NCBI RefSeq assembly: GCF_000143415.4
Contig: NW_003314345.1
Span: 260,264-324,263, forward strand
Length of the DNA: 64,000 bases
Origin: Selaginella moellendorffii
Lineage: Eukaryota > Streptophyta > Lycopodiopsida > Selaginellales > Selaginellaceae
Direction of reading: 5' to 3'
The translations under genes were made by a program, and so were the position numbers. The notes under the pieces are model-generated. The model saw only the letters and a list, made by a program, of their open reading frames with translations. It was not told where the DNA came from and did no database searches. Below are positions 45,103-56,835 of this stretch, in pieces (position 1 is the first letter of the stretch; each line of letters starts with the position of its first letter).

Positions 45103-45373
45103 TTTCTTTCTTCTTCTTCCTCACGAACCCTAATTGGAAGCCCTAGTCAGTGACAAAAAAAGAGAAGATACCAAAATTTCAAATTCAAATTCAAACCATT
45201 CGCGGCAATCGATCGATCAATGAACGCCTCCAAAAACGAAGAAGATCTCTCTCCCGTGAAACTCGAGTGGGTCCTCAAATCGATCGTGAGCTTTTTTTTC
45301 TCGGAAATTCAACGTGATCGCACGTAGCTCACTCAATGGTATATCTTTGAGCGCTCGCGCGATCTCCCGAGCG

Positions 45374-46790
45374 ATGGCGAAATGGAGCAGCAAAGAAGAT
45401 TGGGACAAACAACGCCAGCGCCAAATCCAAAACCTGTTCCTCACGGTTCTGTGCCTCAGCCTCGCCGTTCTTCTCATCGCTGTGCCTCGGGAATACAGAA
45501 CAACGCAGACCTTCTCGAGTAAGAGCTAGAACTTTTGACAGAGATTCTTGGCTTACTTGTGATCGAGCAGGAGCGAGCGAAAGGATCGAATCCACAGGTA
45601 AGTCCGGTGCTACGTCGAAGAAAACCGTGGAGGATGGTGTTGCCTGTGATCTTTCAAACTATCGCACAGCAGTGTGTCGCCTCGCTGGTGATCTGAGAAT
45701 CAGCGGCAGCACGGTGACACTGTTTAGTCCTCGCAACACCGACGAGGAGATCCTCGTCCAAAAGATCAAGCCATACCCGAGAAAGTGGCAGAAGCAGCTG
45801 CTCGAAAAGATTAGCGAGGTGACGATCAAAGTGAGAAGATCCAGCTCCTCAACTCCACAGCACCAGTGTGATGTCAACCACACGCAAGCCGCCATGATCT
45901 TCTCGACTGGAGGCTACACCGGAAGTGTCTACCACGACTTTAACGATGGTCTCATCCCCATCTATATCACCTCGCACGGATTCGAGGGCGAGGTTGTGTT
46001 CTTAGTCTCCGAGTTTCAGCCGTGGTGGATGAAGAAGTACGGTAGCATTGTCAAGCAGATGACCAAGTACCCCGTCCAAGACTTTTCCAGCAACCCCGCG
46101 CAGCACCGCGTCCACTGCTTCCCCAAAGTCGTGGTCGGTTTGGACATTCACGACGAGCTTGCCATCAATGCCGCAAAGATGTCGCATGGAAAGTCCATCC
46201 GAGACTTCCAATCCATCCTCAGTGCTGCCTTCTCGGCCTCGGACAGTCGGACCAAAGTTCCAAGCACCAGGCCGAAGCTCGTCTTCATCACTCGGCGAAG
46301 AACTCGGGTTGTCACCAACGAGGAAGAAGTGGTCCAGCTTGCGGAGAGAGCTGGATTTGACGTCGAGGCTCTGGAACCCGGATTCAACCACGAGATGGCC
46401 AATCTTTACGGGATCATACAGTCGGCCGACGTTCTTCTCGGTGTCCATGGAGCAGCAATGACACACCTGCTGTTTATGCGACCGGGATCACTCCTCCTCC
46501 AAATCGTTCCACTTGGAACCAAGAGCCCGTCTCGGTCGTTCTATGGAAACCCGGCCATGAAAGCTGGTATGCAGTATATGGAGTATATCGTCGAAGCCAG
46601 TGAGAGCAGCCTGTTGAAACGCTTTGGACAGAACCACTCCGTGATTGTGAGTCCTCCAGAGAATCCAGGATCGTCTTCCGGGTGGAGCGATATGAAGAAG
46701 ATCTATCTCGACAAGCAGAACGTTACTATCTCGCTTTCGAGGTTCGAGCCAGTTCTTCGAGAAGCCTTTGAGAAAATCTCATCTCTGTGA
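45374..46790 (+). CDS. GT61 glycosyltransferase (xylan arabinosyl/xylosyltransferase type)
   Basis: Two exons, 45374-45518 and 45571-46790, with a 52-nt GT-AG intron in phase 1; 454 aa. A second GTAAG-like site at 45597 is read through because the frame needs it. Type II Golgi topology: cytosolic tail MAKWSSKEDWDKQRQRQIQN, membrane anchor LFLTVLCLSLAVLLIAV. The DUF563 (GT61) domain follows: CDLSNYRTAVCRLAGDLRI, HQCDVNHTQAAMIFSTGGYT, GVHGAAMTHLLFMRPGSLLL. Plant GT61 enzymes decorate xylan with arabinose or xylose, or N-glycans with xylose; this copy has the xylan-clade wording (STGGYTGSVYHDFNDGLIPI). The donor sugar is not predictable here. Confidence 0.93.
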
Positions 46791-46871
46791 CCGACGTGGA
46801 TCCGGCAGCGCAGCATGTAAAGAAAGTTCTTCCCCTCGGAGTGGTTTGTGATGAGTTTTCGTTTCTTCCAG

Positions 46872-48743
46872 CTAGCCAGCGTTGATGATCCCAGCTAGAA
46901 CAACATACGGAGCTGCCTTCTGCGGATTGAGATGAGAGACCAACTTCGTTCCTCGGCCCCGATCACTCTGGAGCTTGCAAGAACTCAGCAGAGCTGTCCA
47001 CTGGCCGGTACCGGGAATGAACGGCATGCTTCCGATGAGATCTTCCGCCTCGTTGAGCTCTCCTGCTCGTCCCAAAATGTCGATCATCAGACCGTAATGC
47101 TCCCTCGCGGGATTCACTCCATGGTCGCCAACCATGGAGCTAAAGCAGCACAACGCGTCTCTCAGCACCCCAGAGTGAGTGAAACCACTCAGTGTGCTCA
47201 TCATCGTCATGTCGTCGGGGTGGAACCCTTCCACCACCATTTGCAGCTCCAGATCCAGCGCCAACTTCCCTCTGCCCGAGTTTGAAAACACCGAGATGAT
47301 CGTGTTCCAGGATGCCGTGTTCTTCGCAGGCGTTCGATCGAATATGAGCTTTGATGATCCAACATGGCCGTTGTGAGCGTAGGCAGCAGCCAGAGCGTTC
47401 CAGGAGACCACATCCGGCTCTGGAATCTGGTGAAAGAACTCCATCGTCTCCTTGAGGAACAATCCTTGAGAGAATCCAGTGAGCATCGCGTTCCAGGAGA
47501 CCAGGCTGTGTAGAGGCATCGAATCAAACACCGTCTTGGCGCCGAGAGCATCGTAGTGCTGTGCAAAAGCCGCGAGAAGAGCGTTCCAGGACGAGACATC
47601 CCACCGCGGCATGAGATCAAACAAAACTCTTGCCTTCTCCAGTTCCCCATTGAAGGCATAACCAGCGATCATCCCATTCCAGCTGACGATGTTCCTCTCT
47701 TGCATCTCGTAAAAGACCTCCTCCATCTTCCTCACTCGCCGGAAGCTCCCATAGGCCGTGATCATCCCATTGCAAGAGATCACATCCCAAACAGGCATCC
47801 TCCAGAAGAGCTGCTCGGCTGACTCCAGATGCCCATTCTGGGCATACGCTGCGATCATCGCATTGAGCGCCACGACGTTGAAGCACGGGATCCTGGCGAA
47901 GATTTCTTCTGCCCTGGCGAGATTACCTCTGTCGGAGTAGGCGCTGAGCACGGCACTGCTGGAGCACACATCCCACTCCGGCATCGCCTCGAAAGCCGCG
48001 ATGGCGCCATCGATCTGGCCGCTGTGAGCGTAGCACCCGATTAGGGTATTCCAAGACACGATGTTCTTGAGCGGCATTGCATCGAACAGAGCCCTGGCGG
48101 CGTCGATCTCCCCGTTCCTGGCCAGCGCCTGGAACATCGCGGTGCTGGACACGATATTCCACTCGGGCATCGCATCGAAGAGCTCCTTGGCGAGGACGAA
48201 TTGCCCGCTCTCCGAGTAGCCCTGGAGCAGCGATGTCCACGAGATGATGCTCCGGCACGGCATTCCGGAATCGAACAGGCCCTTGGCCTCGCCCAGATGG
48301 CCGTTGGATGCGAGCGCGTGGAGCATCGCATCGCGCGCCACGCTATTCCGGAATGGCATGGAATCGAAGAGATCCCTGGCCTCCTGCAAATGCCCAGCCT
48401 GGGAATATGCGACTAGCAGCGCGGTATCGGCCATCACATTCCTCTCCGGAATCCTCTCCAGCAAATCCCGCGCTTCATCGACATGCCCATTCCGGGCATA
48501 TGCGGTGATCATCATCGTCCACGAGAACTCGTTTGGGTTGTCAATGCCATCGAAAACCCGGCGCGCGTTGGCCACACTCCCGCATTTGCCGAACATTTCA
48601 ATGGCGAGATTGCGAAGGTAAGTGCTGCTGCGGCATCTGCTGGAGAGAATCGAGGCAAAGATTGCATTTGCCCTGACGGGGTCATTTTCCACACCGCATT
48701 TCCTCAGTAGCAGCGCATACTTATCCTCGTCAACCAGGAACAT
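46872..48743 (-). CDS. PLS-class pentatricopeptide repeat protein, E-type end
   Basis: 623 aa, intronless, about 17 PPR motifs from residue 20 on, many with the SWNALI/SWNGMI wording typical of lycophyte PLS proteins. The ATG at 48743 (MFLVDEDKYALLLRKCG) is the first in frame; the upstream open codons contain none. The first visible motif string is LRNLAIEMFGKCG. The end has EHYGLMIDILGRAGELNEAE and WTALLSSCKL, an E-domain start, but it stops after YVVLAGIINAG and has no DYW deaminase domain. Such proteins bind organelle RNA for editing or processing, and an editing role would need a DYW partner. No clear transit peptide is visible with this start. Its stop is 81 bp from that of the convergent GT61 gene. 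Confidence 0.93.
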   Translation of the reverse strand: MFLVDEDKYALLLRKCGVENDPVRANAIFASILSSRCRSSTYLRNLAIEMFGKCGSVANARRVFDGIDNPNEFSWTMMITAYARNGHVDEARDLLERIPERNVMADTALLVAYSQAGHLQEARDLFDSMPFRNSVARDAMLHALASNGHLGEAKGLFDSGMPCRSIISWTSLLQGYSESGQFVLAKELFDAMPEWNIVSSTAMFQALARNGEIDAARALFDAMPLKNIVSWNTLIGCYAHSGQIDGAIAAFEAMPEWDVCSSSAVLSAYSDRGNLARAEEIFARIPCFNVVALNAMIAAYAQNGHLESAEQLFWRMPVWDVISCNGMITAYGSFRRVRKMEEVFYEMQERNIVSWNGMIAGYAFNGELEKARVLFDLMPRWDVSSWNALLAAFAQHYDALGAKTVFDSMPLHSLVSWNAMLTGFSQGLFLKETMEFFHQIPEPDVVSWNALAAAYAHNGHVGSSKLIFDRTPAKNTASWNTIISVFSNSGRGKLALDLELQMVVEGFHPDDMTMMSTLSGFTHSGVLRDALCCFSSMVGDHGVNPAREHYGLMIDILGRAGELNEAEDLIGSMPFIPGTGQWTALLSSCKLQSDRGRGTKLVSHLNPQKAAPYVVLAGIINAG

Positions 48744-50090
48744 GAGAGTTCTAAGCCGTGTTCCTTTTGCAAGTGGCAAATATGCCAAAAACTTGTATAA
48801 ATGTAAATATGTTCTGTTTTAGATCTTAGAGCGCCCACCTTGCTAGATTTATTGCTGACCTTGTCAAAGGTCTAGCAAATGTATGAAGAACAACTTACTC
48901 GTGAACAGTCGTGTAAACAGTGGAGTGATAATGGAGAGATTTGGAATGATCCCAGCTCGGGGATCTTGGATCTTGGACCTTGGTGTTACGTACACGACAA
49001 GCTATAAGAATTTGTGGGTTGGTCGTACGTACGGAAGCAAAAGCAAAGTGTTTGATACCTAATCGAAGATCATTCTTTCAATAGCCAAGCAAGGTGGCGG
49101 GGATCCATAAGTTGGCGCAAGTTTCCGAGGCGCGCAAGCTAGCATCAACGCTTCGTGGACACATGGACCGTATCAAACACTGCTCAAGATTTTTCTCGCG
49201 AGTTACGTGGCACCACTCAAGCGCAGCACATCTAGATCTTCTGGAAGTTTAATTAACTCAGACACGAGCAATAGTTAATCTTTTATTAACGAACTCAATC
49301 TTAGAGAAATTAAACTAGAGGCTCGGGCATTTGGATTGGCCGCGACTGTGTTGCCATTGCTCGAGTGATTTGATCAAAGTTTTCAAGGTTTTGTCGCTGA
49401 TTATAGACGAGGTTTTTGTGTGGTGCTCACGGGTGACGTGACGTGACGGGCGGGATCCTTGGGTTGCGACGGGCCACAAGCGCGTCAACGCTTCACAAGC
49501 ACAGTGCCACCCGTCAATCTCCCAGCCACTCTACCTATATGGGCACGCATCACCCCACCATTTCTCTTCGTCTCTCTCTTTTCTCTCTCTCTTCTCTCGC
49601 ACTAGTTCTTCGCTGGCTTCTCTCGCGATCGGTGCCTTCTCTGGGCGATTCTCTTGAATCTGGCAGCTTGATGCTGCCGCGGGGACGATTCGCGAGCGCG
49701 CGAGCTTCCCGAAGATTCCACTCTAGGTCTGGCGGCGCTTTTCTTTCTTCGATCGAGCATTGAGGTATGAATGCCTTCTTGTGCTTGGATTTCTTCTCTC
49801 TTTCTCTCTCTCTCGTGCTAATTCTTGCTTGGGCTTTGTTTTCCAGAAGTTTTGTACCAGCGGCTAGCTTAGAGCTACATTATTTTTCTTCGCGTCCCGC
49901 GAAAACAGTGTTTTTTTCTTCTTCTTCTTCTTCTTCCTCTATTGCCTCTTTTGTGGAAAATAACAAAAGAGCCCGTTTTGTGGGTACGACTTTGTGGATC
50001 ATTGACTCTGGGTGGAGATCAAACTTATCCCTTACGCAAGTGTCTTACATTTTCTTTCCCAAAAAGGTTTCCAAGTTCCAAGCACACACC
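48744..50090. other. Divergent intergenic region and 5' leader of BRO1-domain gene
   Basis: No gene seen. The 49560-50090 part is CT-rich (TCTCTCTC and TTCTTCTTC runs) and is probably promoter and 5' UTR, perhaps with a leader intron. A longer in-frame reading from 49767 through the leader to the MGC start lacks any family similarity. Confidence 0.5.
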
Positions 50091-52328
50091 ATGGGCTGTG
50101 CGCTCACCAAAACCGAGGACGAGCACAACTCGGTGCAAGCTCCCGTCCAGACCGAGGAACTCTGCGTCTTCTCGCCCGGCTTGCGGCTCCCAAAGTCACT
50201 GGAACTCGCAAACTCGGATCACCTCCTCCAGGCCTCTGCGAGAAATTTGCTGGAGAGATTGATGAGCGTCCACTCGAGACTTGCCGCCGCGGCGCAAGAG
50301 CTCGTCTCTACAAAGAAACTCAAGAAAAAGAGGTCTTCGCTAACTGGTAACCCGTGCATTCTCTGCAGATTCTCTCGATCATCAAACTGACTGTTTGTTT
50401 GTCCATTGTGATCGTGTTAGTCTCGAACATAACACAGCTTAAGGAGGCCATTGACGACTACTTACCAGTTCTTCTCAAGCTCATCCGGAAAGGTACGCTT
50501 AAGTTACGCGAAAAGCTTTCGGTCTTCTTAGGATTGTCCAAACTTACCCTTTGGTTTTCGCTCTAGAGCCACGGTTGGCCGACCAAGTTCTGTTCACTTG
50601 GACAAACCAAGAGGACGAGATAAAGGTGCGGGAAGAACTGTGCTTGTTTGCATCTCCTCGTCTTTTGTCTAACTTTTGGGAAATCTCTCTTTTGTACGTC
50701 GTTGATTGCAGGAAACGACGCTGCAAAGCCCGTATTACGAAGTGCTGTCTGTGCTACAGCTCCTGGCGACGCTCTCGCTGCTGGAAGCGAACAGGGCTCT
50801 CTTGTTTAAACCTGTAAACTTGGAAGCCAGCCATCACAGGCAGATCATGGACGGTAAGAGCCTTGAATGCGTTCCTTTATTTTGTAGAGCGCGACCTTTA
50901 CCTCTTTCTCCAACAGAAACCAAGAAGTCTGCCATGGATGTTCTATTCAAAGCTGCAGAGATATTGGAATGCGCGCTTAAATCTGTCCTCCCTCAAGCCC
51001 CTCGTGAAGTAAGGTGAGTTTAAAGTCTGCTAAATTGGTGTTCCAGAGCTCGTTCGTTGTCTGATCTTGTTTTTCTTGTTTAAAAACTAGCAGGAATCAG
51101 CTGCCAGTGGACTTAAAGGAGGGCACGCTGCAGGCAATGCAGCTCCAAGCGCTAGGACAGGTGAGAGACAGCAAAAAAAAACACTCTTTTTTCCTTTAGT
51201 TTTTTGTCGTAGCAGTGCAGTGATATTTATTTTTCTCTGGACTGCTTTTGCTCAGACTGTTGAGATCCAACTGGGCCTGGCAGTCGACAATCCGAAAGCA
51301 ACCATGGCAGTGAAGCGTCGATTAGCATGCGAGGAGCTCAAGTACTGGCAACAGGCTTGTTTCTTTGCTCGATCTCTCTCGCTCAACTCCAAAAACTAAA
51401 CTTTTTCCTTCATTGTCTTTTGCAGGCCTACGAGAACTTGCAAGCTGTAAACCTGGGAAATGGATGGGGTGACAAGCATTTACTTTTCATCAGATGGAAA
51501 CGGGCCGAGGCCAAGGTAAGCAATCTAAGCAAAGTTGATCCCAGCAATCTAAGCAAGAGTTTTTGCCTTCTGTGGATCAAAGGTCGCAGCTTATTACTTC
51601 CACGGCCTGATCTTAAACGAGAGCAGTGACAGCCAAGGCGCAGCAGCCTGCCTCCGGGCGTCGGCACACTTCTTCAAGGAAAGCGAGAGAATTTGTGGCG
51701 ACTTTTGTGCAACAGCGCCCATGACAACGAAGTACGTAGCAAGCAAAACTGTTTGATGGTTTGTGCATGGTTGTGGTCCTACGTTTGCCTGCGTGCTTTG
51801 GCCTTTCTATCTTGATTCTTCTGCCAGTCCTCGCTAGTCTTTCCATTTTCTCATTCCGCTTTTCGCTTTCCTTGATCTAATGGGAATGAAACTAAACTCC
51901 AAGGGGCGCCGTGTGTGCAGCAGGACACTGGTTGGCAAATCGCCATCATGGGGTCCAATGAAGCACCTCTCGGAGAAAATTTCCAAGGACGCAGTAACAT
52001 CAACACAGCACGACTTCTTCGAAGACAACAGGTAAGTTCTCGTGCTTTGGTGTAGGTGGTGTTTGGTCTGCTCCAAACACACAGGGTTTTAGATTCTTGC
52101 TCTTGCTCGCTCGCGAAGTTTCTAAATTCTCTGCTTCTTTCTACTGCCATTTCCAGAGACAGGATCGTGGAGCTACCAGATTTCGCATTGGCGCTGCAAG
52201 TAGACGCGTACCAAATGCCAGAGGCCGACGAGGAAGGAGAAATCGACGAGAAAAACTCCGCCGTGGAGCTTGGGATTCAAAGCGGGCCATCGTTTCTGAC
52301 AGAAGAACAAAGTACACAATACGCATAG
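50091..52328 (+). CDS. BRO1-domain protein (endosomal-targeting type)
   Basis: Eleven exons, all phases consistent: 50091-50346, 50421-50492, 50567-50625, 50712-50853, 50917-51013, 51094-51160, 51256-51354, 51426-51515, 51583-51731, 51921-52031, 52157-52328; 437 aa. The start MGC gives an N-myristoylation (Gly2) and possible palmitoylation (Cys3) site, typical of this plant family. Landmarks: VFSPGLRLPKSLELA, DYLPVLLKLI, YYEVLSVLQLLATLSLLEAN, LPVDLKEGTLQAM, KRRLACEELKYWQQA, NGWGDKH, AAYYFHGLIL, LPDFALALQVDAYQMP. Exon 7 ends in a GC donor (CAG|GCTTGT). BRO1 domains bind ESCRT-III subunits; the plant MGC-type members are little studied, so the role is inferred as peripheral membrane/endosomal. 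Confidence 0.93.
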
Positions 52329-52874
52329 GGGCAAGTCAAGTAAGAAGAAACTCGGGAAATTTTTTGACTGCGCAGGAGTTCCAAAAAAAGAAAAAGGTGG
52401 TAGAAATGCGTGGTAGCGACGCAAGCAAATCGCTAGCGCTAGAAGAAGATGGGCTATCGACGTCCATCGCGACTGTATATAAATGTGCGTGTGCTTGGCA
52501 AAATTTCAACGCAAACAAAGTAGTTTGGTAAAATTCTAGAAGGGAGTCGTGCCGGGTGGGAATCGAGCCGGGGATGTGCCGGCGTGGCCACGTTGTGTGC
52601 CAGCTGGAGCGCGTGGGCTCGAACCTGGCACCAGTGCCGTCCAGGCTCAACTGGGACCGCCCTCCAGCTCATGCCCAGCCATGCGCATCATGGCCATCAT
52701 GCCAATAAATACCATCCCATCCAATGGAAAGAGAGAGAGAGTAGCGGCCAGCCCTATCTTCCATTCTTTGTTCTTGGAGCTTTTTGACAAGAGAGAGAGA
52801 GAGAGAAGAGGGAGAGCAGTCGATCGATCGGCATTCTTGCGAGATTTCTCTCGTCTCCTCCTCCAGCTCTCGAA

Positions 52875-53051
52875 ATGGCGAGCAGATCCGCGTTCTTGAT
52901 CGTGGCGGCGGTGGTAGCCGTGGCCTCTATGGCCGACATTGCCATGGCGCAGGCGCCCAGCCCCGCTCCAGAGGCCGGCGCCGGCACGGCATTGGCGATT
53001 CCAGTGCTGGCCGCGGGATTCCTGGCAGCGCTCGCCAGTTTCTTCCTTTGA
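52875..53051 (+). CDS. Arabinogalactan peptide (AG-peptide)
   Basis: A 58-aa ORF. Signal peptide residues 1-25 (MASRSAFLIVAAVVAVASMA...AMA), mature core QAPSPAPEAGAG with Ala-Pro/Ser-Pro dipeptides for hydroxyproline arabinogalactosylation, and a hydrophobic C-terminal tail (IPVLAAGFLAALASFFL) typical of a GPI-anchor signal. Together these define the short AG-peptides anchored on the plant plasma membrane. Upstream are a CAATAAATACC string (about 52702-52715) that could serve as TATA, and two GA-repeat runs (52727-52740, 52790-52806) that are probably leader. The 3' UTR is T/C-rich. Longer ORFs on the other strand here are shadows. Confidence 0.92.
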   Translation: MASRSAFLIVAAVVAVASMADIAMAQAPSPAPEAGAGTALAIPVLAAGFLAALASFFL

Positions 53052-54895
53052 TTGGCGCGGATCGAGCATGAGCGGCAGCAGCATTCTTTTTTCTCCCCTT
53101 TTTACTTCCTCTTTTCTTCTTCTTCCTCTCTCTCTCTCTCTCTGATTTCGTATAACGGATGGGTCTGCTGGAGAAATTTTGGGATCTTTTGTATCATACT
53201 ATAGCACTACAGGGGCGGCTTCTTCCTCTTCCTCTCTTTTGGTTCTACACTATCTCTCGTTGGTTCTTGTGGGTGGTGGATTTGGAATAGCGGTAGCAGA
53301 GTGATGGATGGGGATGGGGGGAGCTGTGGGTTTTCTTCGGCCGACCTTGTTTCGGGGTGTTCTATTTTGGATTCTTTGTTTTGAAATAAGGAACGATGGT
53401 ATTGCTAGAGCACTTAGTACAGACACACCACGACTAGCCTAGAAAACACTCTGTACAGATTTCCCATGAATATACCATCATCTTGCATTCTACTTCCAAG
53501 AAAGCCTCTGGATTTCGATTTCTCCTCTTCGTCGCCTGGGGCTGAAACGATCGAAAGGGGAGAATTGTTGATCTTGTTTGGCTCACTCGAGTCTCTTGGT
53601 TGCTCCTGGGGATCTGGAGAGGACGACAAGGAAGAAAACAAAAGAGTTGGTATATGGTATATGGTGTATGGTATATTGCTTGCTTGGTTGCTTGGGAGAA
53701 TGGAGGCGGAGGCCCACCAGTGTGAGAGACAGCTCGAATGTGTGCTGTGAAAAGTTGTGGGTGTTGTCGTACGTGAGGGATTTCTGGACATGGCACATGC
53801 AAGCGCTGGCTGGAATTGGGTACGAACGCCCGGGCATATACCAGAATGTTCCATTTATTCCATTTCTCATGAGGCACGGGCGACGCACGCAAGACTGCCA
53901 AAACTCTCAGTTGTCTCTTGTGTTCTCCATACAAAAAACTATGCTGCCAAAAATGAGAGTAGAAAAGATCTCTCCGAGGTGATCGTAGACAAGAGCTGGA
54001 TTGAACCATCCAAATCTAAACAAAGAGCTCACTCGGTCTGGAAAAACGAGGAAGAAATCTATGCACGACATACCTCCACATTGCCGTGTATACCAGCAAA
54101 GTCGTCACATACGCCGCCATGCCATTGGATTTGTTTTCGCTAAATGAGAGGTTATATAAAAATAAAAGTAAAGCATATATTATATTATTATTACCTTTAT
54201 ATTTATTATTATTATTATTATTAGCTATTCTACATCCTTCCAAGGCATAATCATTTGAGATTTTGTATTTGCATAAAATTGGATAATTTATTTGGGACTT
54301 AACTTAATCTATCCATTCTTGTATATAAAAAGAGGTTTAAACCCAACTAATATCATGTCTTAAGCACTCACATTGGCAGAAATGACAATTTGTCCCTAGA
54401 GGGTAAAGCTTTTTAATAATGTTTTGCTTTAGAGTTCAAGATTGTGTTTTTTCCTTTTATTCTTTTATTCTCTTTTAGAAGATCTAGAATTCTAGTTATC
54501 ACTATACTTAGACTTGTTCTTCTTTTTATTTTCATTACATTCCCTTCTTCCACTATACCATGTTATTATCAATCAAAGAGTATATCATTTAAGCCTATTG
54601 ATGTTGTTATATTGAATCAAGCTTTTGGTGATTAGTTTTGATGTTAAGTATTTATATGTTTCAAAGGTTATATTACTTTGGCTAGAGTTTCAAGTTGAGT
54701 GCATATCAATAGTTATGAGTGCTATTGAGAATCTCTTTTTTACTATTATTGCTAAAAAATTTATATGTTCCTTTGAGAGTGTGGATGTTTTTTTTTAATT
54801 TTCTTATCTCAAATGTTAAGTTATGTGTTAAGGAGGTTGAGTGGCATGAATATTTTGCTTATGTTGTGATGGCTAAAGTATTTTATAGGGTTGTA
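53052..54895. other. Non-coding stretch; right edge of the gene island
   Basis: The first part is the likely AG-peptide 3' UTR with a CT repeat (about 53127-53143). No recognisable protein after that on either strand. From about 54140 composition turns AT-rich, with a (TTA)n run near 54200-54222. A 34-codon minus-strand ORF (54016-54120, hydrophobic start MAAYVTTLLVYTAMW) is too short to judge. Confidence 0.5.
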
Positions 54896-55479
54896 AAGGT
54901 TTCCAAATGTATAATAGGGATAGTGAGTAAGTTGAGTATAGTTGACCAACCTGAAGCATAGTTTAGCTCCCACTTGTGTGCTTATCCCTATTTTGTATCC
55001 AGTTTGAGTCTAAGCCCAACTTTCACATCATATTAACTAGTAGAGTACTTATATTTTTGCATTAGGCCACCAGTATGCTAAAATAGTGCCAAATTCCATT
55101 TGGCTTTGTTTTACGTGTTGGTTTTGGCATTGGGATGTTGGATGCTCTAGGATTATTCCAAATCATTCCATACTCCTATTACTTCACTCCTTGAGTTCTA
55201 CACTTAAGAGTCATTTCATGTTCTAGTACTTTTGGTCTTTGAGCTGTATATTCAAGAGTTGCTCTATGCTCCAATGCTTTTGCTTCTTGACTCTATGCTT
55301 AGGAGTTTGGCTCCACTCCTTCACTTAGTGGCCCAAATCCCTGAAACTTGGGTTGTGCTCCTCTATCTTTGGACATTTGGCATGTGGCACGTGGCATATG
55401 AAGGGTTTAGGTTCTGCTTCATAGTTATCCTATAGTAAATCACTATAGGATAAAGGGTAAAAACCACATGCTCTACAAT
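54896..55479 (+). mobile_element. Decayed LTR1-family LTR fragment (3' half)
   Basis: Matches 10012-10545 of the intact LTR1 by eye, from TTCCAAATGTATAATAGGGATAGTG to AAACCACATGCTCTACA. Differences are mostly C-to-T and G-to-A (for example TCGCTCC appearing as TCATTCC), as expected from decay of methylated cytosines. The 5' half is missing, and no PBS follows (AATTGTGATAT). Confidence 0.85.
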
Positions 55480-55830
55480 TGTGATATATTTTAATCTCTT
55501 TCCATAATTATATATATTGCACCCACTAATTAACATGGTATGAAGATTAAACTTAGACTCAATCCAAATGTAGAGAAAAGCCAAGACACACTCAGTGCAT
55601 GTTTGGCATACCTACTATTTTCATTTTACATTTGCTATACCCCACTCCTATATAAAAGCAAGTTAGTTTCTTGGACAAACTTAAAAACTTACTAAATATA
55701 GAGTGATATTAGATTATGAATTTGCATTTCCATTGTGTTTGGGATAATGTCTACATTTTGTAGCTAGTATATCTAGACACTTTTCAATAACACTAAAATG
55801 GGACCAATATAATGAGAGTGATTAATAGAT

Positions 55831-56835
55831 TGTGAGACACAAAATCCCTAAGCCCTAAAGACAAGCTGAAAGGGTGCCACGTGGTAGTGGCTAAGGCAAA
55901 AGTTAAATGAGCACAACACATTTAAACTAAAACCTCCGATTCAAAAAGTCAAGAGTAGGGGTGGAACTCTCAACGATGTGCTCGAGGAACAAACACAAAG
56001 AAAATAGTAAGTGAATCTCTAGGAAAGGGACACAAAAGAACCAACAAACAACATGTGGAAGTGCTAAGATGGAGTCCGAGATGGAGTCCGAGATGAAGTT
56101 CGAGATGGAGTCCGAGATGGACCTGAGATGGAGTTTGAGATGGACTTTAGATGGAGTTTAAGATGGAATTCAAAATGGATCTGAGATGGAGTCTAAGATG
56201 GACTCGAGATGGAGTCTGAGATGGACCCGAGACCGAGACCGAGACCAAGGCCGAAACCGAAACTAAGTCCGAATCCGAATCCTAATACAGGCTGTTGGGT
56301 GAAAGCCCAAAGCAATCATCCCCCGGGGCCGGGGGGGGGGGGGGGCTGCAAGGGGTTCCAAAAGTATAATAGAGAGAGTGTAATGGAGCCAATTTTGCCC
56401 AAGAAGGTTGTACCCCAGGTGTTGGGTGTTGGGTGGTGAGATAACCATTGGGAAGTCCAAGGCTAGAGTGAATATAGATTGACAAGCAGACTAGCTTGGT
56501 GAAGTGTTCAAGAGCCGACTCTAGTTCCCTTGGGAGATCGAATGTTCGATGTTCCCAGTCCAAGCATGGGTGACACTACCTACTTGGATACCTAGCATGG
56601 CTCAACGGAACCTCACTCTAAGCCCATGGCTAGAGCACCCAAAAGCGGAAGGTGGGGAGAATACCTATGAGGTTTGCATAGGGCCACGGTGTTCCGAAAT
56701 GTTATCCCAAAGTCTCGGACTATGGAAAGGAAAAGGAGTAGTCCTCTGGTGTAGTGACCAAGGATACGGTTACATGGTGAGTGGGACTTGGTGGGCGGGC
56801 CTATGCCCCTTGACCCAGTGGCAGTGGTTGCAAAT
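55831..56835 (+). mobile_element. LTR3-family LTR fragment, left arm of an inverted pair
   Basis: Starts TGTGAGACACAAAATCCC. The hexamer array runs about 56070-56285 and the module GGGTGAAAGCCCAAAGC is at 56297-56313, followed by a 15-base G tract (56331-56345) and GGGGTTCCAAAAGTATAATAG. It ends at 56835, where an oppositely oriented LTR3 begins. The preceding 55480-55830 is AT-rich with nothing recognisable. Confidence 0.85.

Noticed and set aside
49767-50390. 207-codon ORF starting upstream of the BRO1-domain gene
   Set aside because: The upstream 108 codons are CT-rich leader; the family start is MGC at 50091 and the ORF end runs into intron 1.
54016-54120. 34-codon minus-strand ORF with hydrophobic start
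   Set aside because: Too short, no homologue recognised, and a possible GTATGT donor inside makes the frame uncertain.
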